From the NCBI GenBank assembly GCA_046757585.1, contig JBHHYR010000198.1, positions 1 through 7,376 of the forward strand: 7,376 nucleotides of DNA. The letters are read 5' to 3'. This DNA comes from JBHHYR01 sp046757585. GTDB lineage: Bacteria; Desulfobacterota; Binatia; HRBIN30. Within the stretch, counting starts at the first letter, position 1; every line of letters starts with the position of its first letter. This document shows, piece by piece, positions 5,880 to 7,376 of the stretch. The translations under genes and the position numbers were made by a program. The notes under the pieces are model-generated. The model did no database searches. It had not been told where the DNA came from and saw only the letters and a list, made by a program, of their open reading frames with translations.

Positions 5880-5991
5880 GGCCGTCACGCCGGTCGCCAT
5901 GGATGAAGTGCCGGACTGGTGGCTTGTCCTCATCGTCGGCGGGGTAGCACGGCGCGGCGCTGCCCTCAAGCGAGCACGGCACTCCCAGCAC
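5866..5991 (-). CDS. Possible 41-residue protein between yraN and serS
   Basis: I do not recognise a family. A GTG at 5991, seven bases after the yraN stop, opens a 41-residue frame reading about VLGVPCSLEGSAAPCYPADD followed by EDKPPVRHFIHGDRRDGQTPP. Third codon positions are about 80% G or C, and the composition is mixed and acidic-to-neutral, unlike the Arg/Ser/Ala-rich products of the other two frames here. Both points favour real coding. GTGAG a few bases upstream is only a weak ribosome-binding site. Two cysteines are present and there is no membrane segment. The alternative is that this 181-bp spacer is simply a serS leader. Homologues in the same context would decide it. Confidence 0.35.
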   Translation of the reverse strand: MLGVPCSLEGSAAPCYPADDEDKPPVRHFIHGDRRDGQTPP

Positions 5992-5998
5992 ATGGCAC

Positions 5999-6367
5999 TC
6001 ACGGTGCCTGCTCGAACGCGTTCCTGACGAGCTCGCATTGCAGCCGCCCACCTGCCCACCAGACGCCAACGACGTCGAAGCGAGCGTTGCGATCAGCGAG
6101 CCGGTGTTCCACCAGGTAATACTGGGCCGCCCGGATGATCTGGCGCTGCTTGCGGCGGTCCACTGCGTCGAGTGGGCTGCCAAAGCCCGGCTGCGTGCGC
6201 GTCTTCACCTCGACGAAGACCAGCGTAGAGCGATCAAGCGCGATCAGGTCGACTTCACCTGCCGCACAGCGATAGTTACGCGCCACAATGGTGTAACGCT
6301 GGCGCCGTAGAAACTTCTCAGCGGCGCGTTCACCTTCAGTGCCCAGCAGCTGTCGCACGTGCGGCAT
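5999..6367 (-). CDS. yraN: YraN family (UPF0102) nuclease-like protein
   Basis: This 122-residue protein belongs to the UPF0102/YraN family, which has a restriction-endonuclease-like fold. The signature is clear: LGTEGERAAEKFLRRQRYTIVARNYRC, then GEVDLIALDRSTLVFVEVKTR, where the Asp of GEVDL and the Glu and Lys of VEVKTR are the PD-(D/E)XK-type metal and catalytic residues. GSPLDAVDRRKQRQIIRAAQYYL and RFDVVGVWW complete the family pattern. Its cellular role is not settled; a DNA processing or repair function is usually suggested. ATG 6367 fits the family start (MPHVRQLLGTEGE); an in-frame TTG at 6391 would add eight residues. Neither has a good ribosome-binding site. It leads the leftward yraN-serS group and diverges from gatC. 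Confidence 0.93.
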   Translation of the reverse strand: MPHVRQLLGTEGERAAEKFLRRQRYTIVARNYRCAAGEVDLIALDRSTLVFVEVKTRTQPGFGSPLDAVDRRKQRQIIRAAQYYLVEHRLADRNARFDVVGVWWAGGRLQCELVRNAFEQAP

Positions 6368-6453
6368 CGCGGCGACACTAGACTGAAACAAGCGAGAACA
6401 CCATTGGCGGCAGGGCAGGGTGGTTCCGTCTAGCCCGATGGCGGCGTGCTACG

Positions 6454-6480
6454 TTGAAGCAGCGCCCAGCTTGTGTTAAT
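6454..6480 (+). promoter_or_regulatory. Candidate gatC promoter (near-leaderless)
   Basis: TTGAAG (6454-6459) and an extended -10, TGTGTTAAT (6472-6480, hexamer GTTAAT four of six), are separated by 15 bases, shorter than ideal. Transcription would start at about 6486-6489, at or next to the gatC ATG (6489). That agrees with the absence of any Shine-Dalgarno upstream of gatC. Confidence 0.35.
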
Positions 6481-6488
6481 CGCAGCCC

Positions 6489-6776
6489 ATGGCCCTGAGT
6501 CGTGAGGAGGTCCGGCATATCGCGCTCCTGGCGCGTCTGGACCTCAGCGAGGACGAACAGGCGGCGTTCAGCGAACAGCTGAGTCACATCCTTCACTACT
6601 TCGAGAAGCTTGCCACGATCGATACGCAGGCCGTCGAGCCGACCGCGCACGTGGTGGACATGGCCGCGGCGTACCGCGACGATGTGGTCAGCAATCCGCC
6701 GGGGACCGAAGAGCTACGCGCGAACGCGCCGGCGCGGGATGGCAACTTCTTTAAAGTGCCCAAAATCATCGAGTGA
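6489..6776 (+). CDS. gatC: Asp/Glu-tRNA amidotransferase subunit C
   Basis: GatC is the small structural subunit of the GatCAB complex, which converts mischarged Glu-tRNA-Gln and/or Asp-tRNA-Asn to the correct amide form. GatC wraps around GatA and stabilises its contact with GatB. The 95-residue length is typical, and the whole family pattern is present: LSREEVRHIALLARLDLSEDE at the start, FSEQLSHILHYFEKL in the middle, then VEPTAHVVDM, and the C-terminal block RDDVVSNPP, ANAPARDGNFFKVPKIIE. An in-frame TAA at 6477-6479 locks the start at ATG 6489, which lacks a ribosome-binding site. gatA follows after a 96-base gap; gatB is not in the window. Confidence 0.97.
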   Translation: MALSREEVRHIALLARLDLSEDEQAAFSEQLSHILHYFEKLATIDTQAVEPTAHVVDMAAAYRDDVVSNPPGTEELRANAPARDGNFFKVPKIIE

Positions 6777-6872
6777 CTCAGCTTGGCGGCCCGGATGCAT
6801 GTGAGTGCAGGGGGTGCGCGGTTCCGGGTGTCCGTGCGGGTTTCCTGACTCGGGCGCCTCTGAGCGTGGCAC
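6777..6872. other. gatC-gatA intergenic gap
   Basis: The two subunit genes are separated by 96 bases, more than the few bases or overlap common for gatCA. No terminator or clear promoter is visible. A 17-codon frame (6795-6848) is present but has no sign of being a gene. Confidence 0.4.
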
Positions 6873-7376
6873 ATGGGTGATCTGTTCCGCCTCTCCATCG
6901 CAGAAGCCGTGGCCTTACTTGCCCGGAGGGAGATCAGCGCCCTCCAGCTGACTCGTGCGGTGCTGGAACGCATTACCGCCACTGACAGCGAGATCCGCTC
7001 CTTCATTACCGTCACGGAAGACCTTGCGCTGGCACAAGCGCAGGCAGCCGATGAACGGCGCGCCGGCGGTGAGCACGGTCCGCTTCTGGGTATCCCTGTC
7101 GCTATCAAGGATGTCATCCTGACCAAAGGTATCCGTACGACGGCCGGTTCGAGGATGCTGGACAACTTTACCGCGCCTTACGATGCGACGGTCACCCGCA
7201 GGTTGCTGGACGCCGGTGCGGTGTGTATTGGCAAGCTCAACTGTGATGAGTTCGCCATGGGTTCGTCGACTGAGAACTCGGCGTACATGGTGACGTGCAA
7301 CCCGTGGGACCACCAGCGTGTCCCGGGCGGCTCCTCTGGCGGCTCGGCAGCTGCCGTTGCGGCACACGAGTGTCTC
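6873..7376 (+). CDS. gatA: Asp/Glu-tRNA amidotransferase subunit A (C-terminus cut by window edge)
   Basis: GatA is the amidase subunit of GatCAB: it releases ammonia from glutamine (or asparagine), which travels to GatB to amidate the activated tRNA-bound residue. The 168 visible residues cover about the first third of a protein of roughly 480-490. Seen are the N-terminal helices, [11 protein letters not shown] with catalytic Lys79, [33 protein letters not shown] and the Gly/Ser-rich amidase signature [14 protein letters not shown] with Ser154, the bridging serine of the Ser-Ser-Lys triad. Lys79 and Ser154 carry the same numbers as in the S. aureus enzyme; the nucleophilic serine (178 there) lies just past the window. 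An in-frame TGA at 6861-6863 locks the start at ATG 6873. The ribosome-binding site is weak. Confidence 0.97.
   Translation, partial: MGDLFRLSIAEAVALLARREISALQLTRAVLERITATDSEIRSFITVTEDLALAQAQAADERRAGGEHGPLLGIPVAIKDVILTKGIRTTAGSRMLDNFTAPYDATVTRRLLDAGAVCIGKLNCDEFAMGSSTENSAYMVTCNPWDHQRVPGGSSGGSAAAVAAHECL

Noticed and set aside
6410..6433. AGGGTGGTTCCG upstream of gatC resembles the T-box antiterminator core (AGGGTGGTACCGCG).
   Set aside because: The divergent spacer is too short for a Stem I with specifier loop, no competing terminator with T-run follows, and the match breaks down after CCG. Probably chance in GC-rich DNA.
6795..6848. 17-codon ATG frame (MHVSAGGARFRVSVRVS) in the gatC-gatA gap.
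   Set aside because: Too short to judge, no ribosome-binding site, no recognisable feature.

Overview
The window is ordinary-looking chromosomal housekeeping DNA from a GC-rich, didermic (LPS-making) bacterium. LpxD and a lipoprotein point to an outer membrane; GatCAB points to tRNA-dependent amidation of Asp-tRNA and/or Glu-tRNA. The gene mix and high GC would fit a deltaproteobacterium-like or uncultivated lineage (for example Binatota, Methylomirabilota or Rokubacteria), but this placement is an inference from style alone and is weak.

Layout, left to right. (1) lpxD on the minus strand, running off the left edge and lacking only its last residues. (2) A divergent spacer of about 200 bp with a strong 32-bp palindrome and a second hairpin just before hisI. 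(3) A plus-strand run hisI - hisG - small lipoprotein with a peptidoglycan-binding-like domain. (4) A convergent minus-strand pair: a ferredoxin with four [4Fe-4S] motifs, preceded by a 61-residue single-span membrane protein. (5) A gene-free stretch of about 480 bp holding a 161-bp MITE with near-perfect 19-bp ends and CTAG duplications, then an AT-rich promoter with nested inverted repeats. (6) A plus-strand secreted ComEA-type helix-hairpin-helix protein. (7) A minus-strand group yraN - possible 41-residue ORF - serS. (8) Divergent from it, gatC and gatA on the plus strand, gatA cut by the right edge.

Functionally the genes cover lipid A synthesis (lpxD), two histidine steps (hisG step 1, hisI step 3), electron transfer (ferredoxin and small membrane protein), extracytoplasmic DNA binding (comEA) and aminoacyl-tRNA supply (serS, gatCA). 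The genes are mostly standard. The less explained parts are between them: the MITE, the comEA control region, the two palindromes of the lpxD/hisI spacer, the ferredoxin/membrane-protein pair, and the unannotated small ORF upstream of serS. I see no rRNA, tRNA, CRISPR array or defence system.
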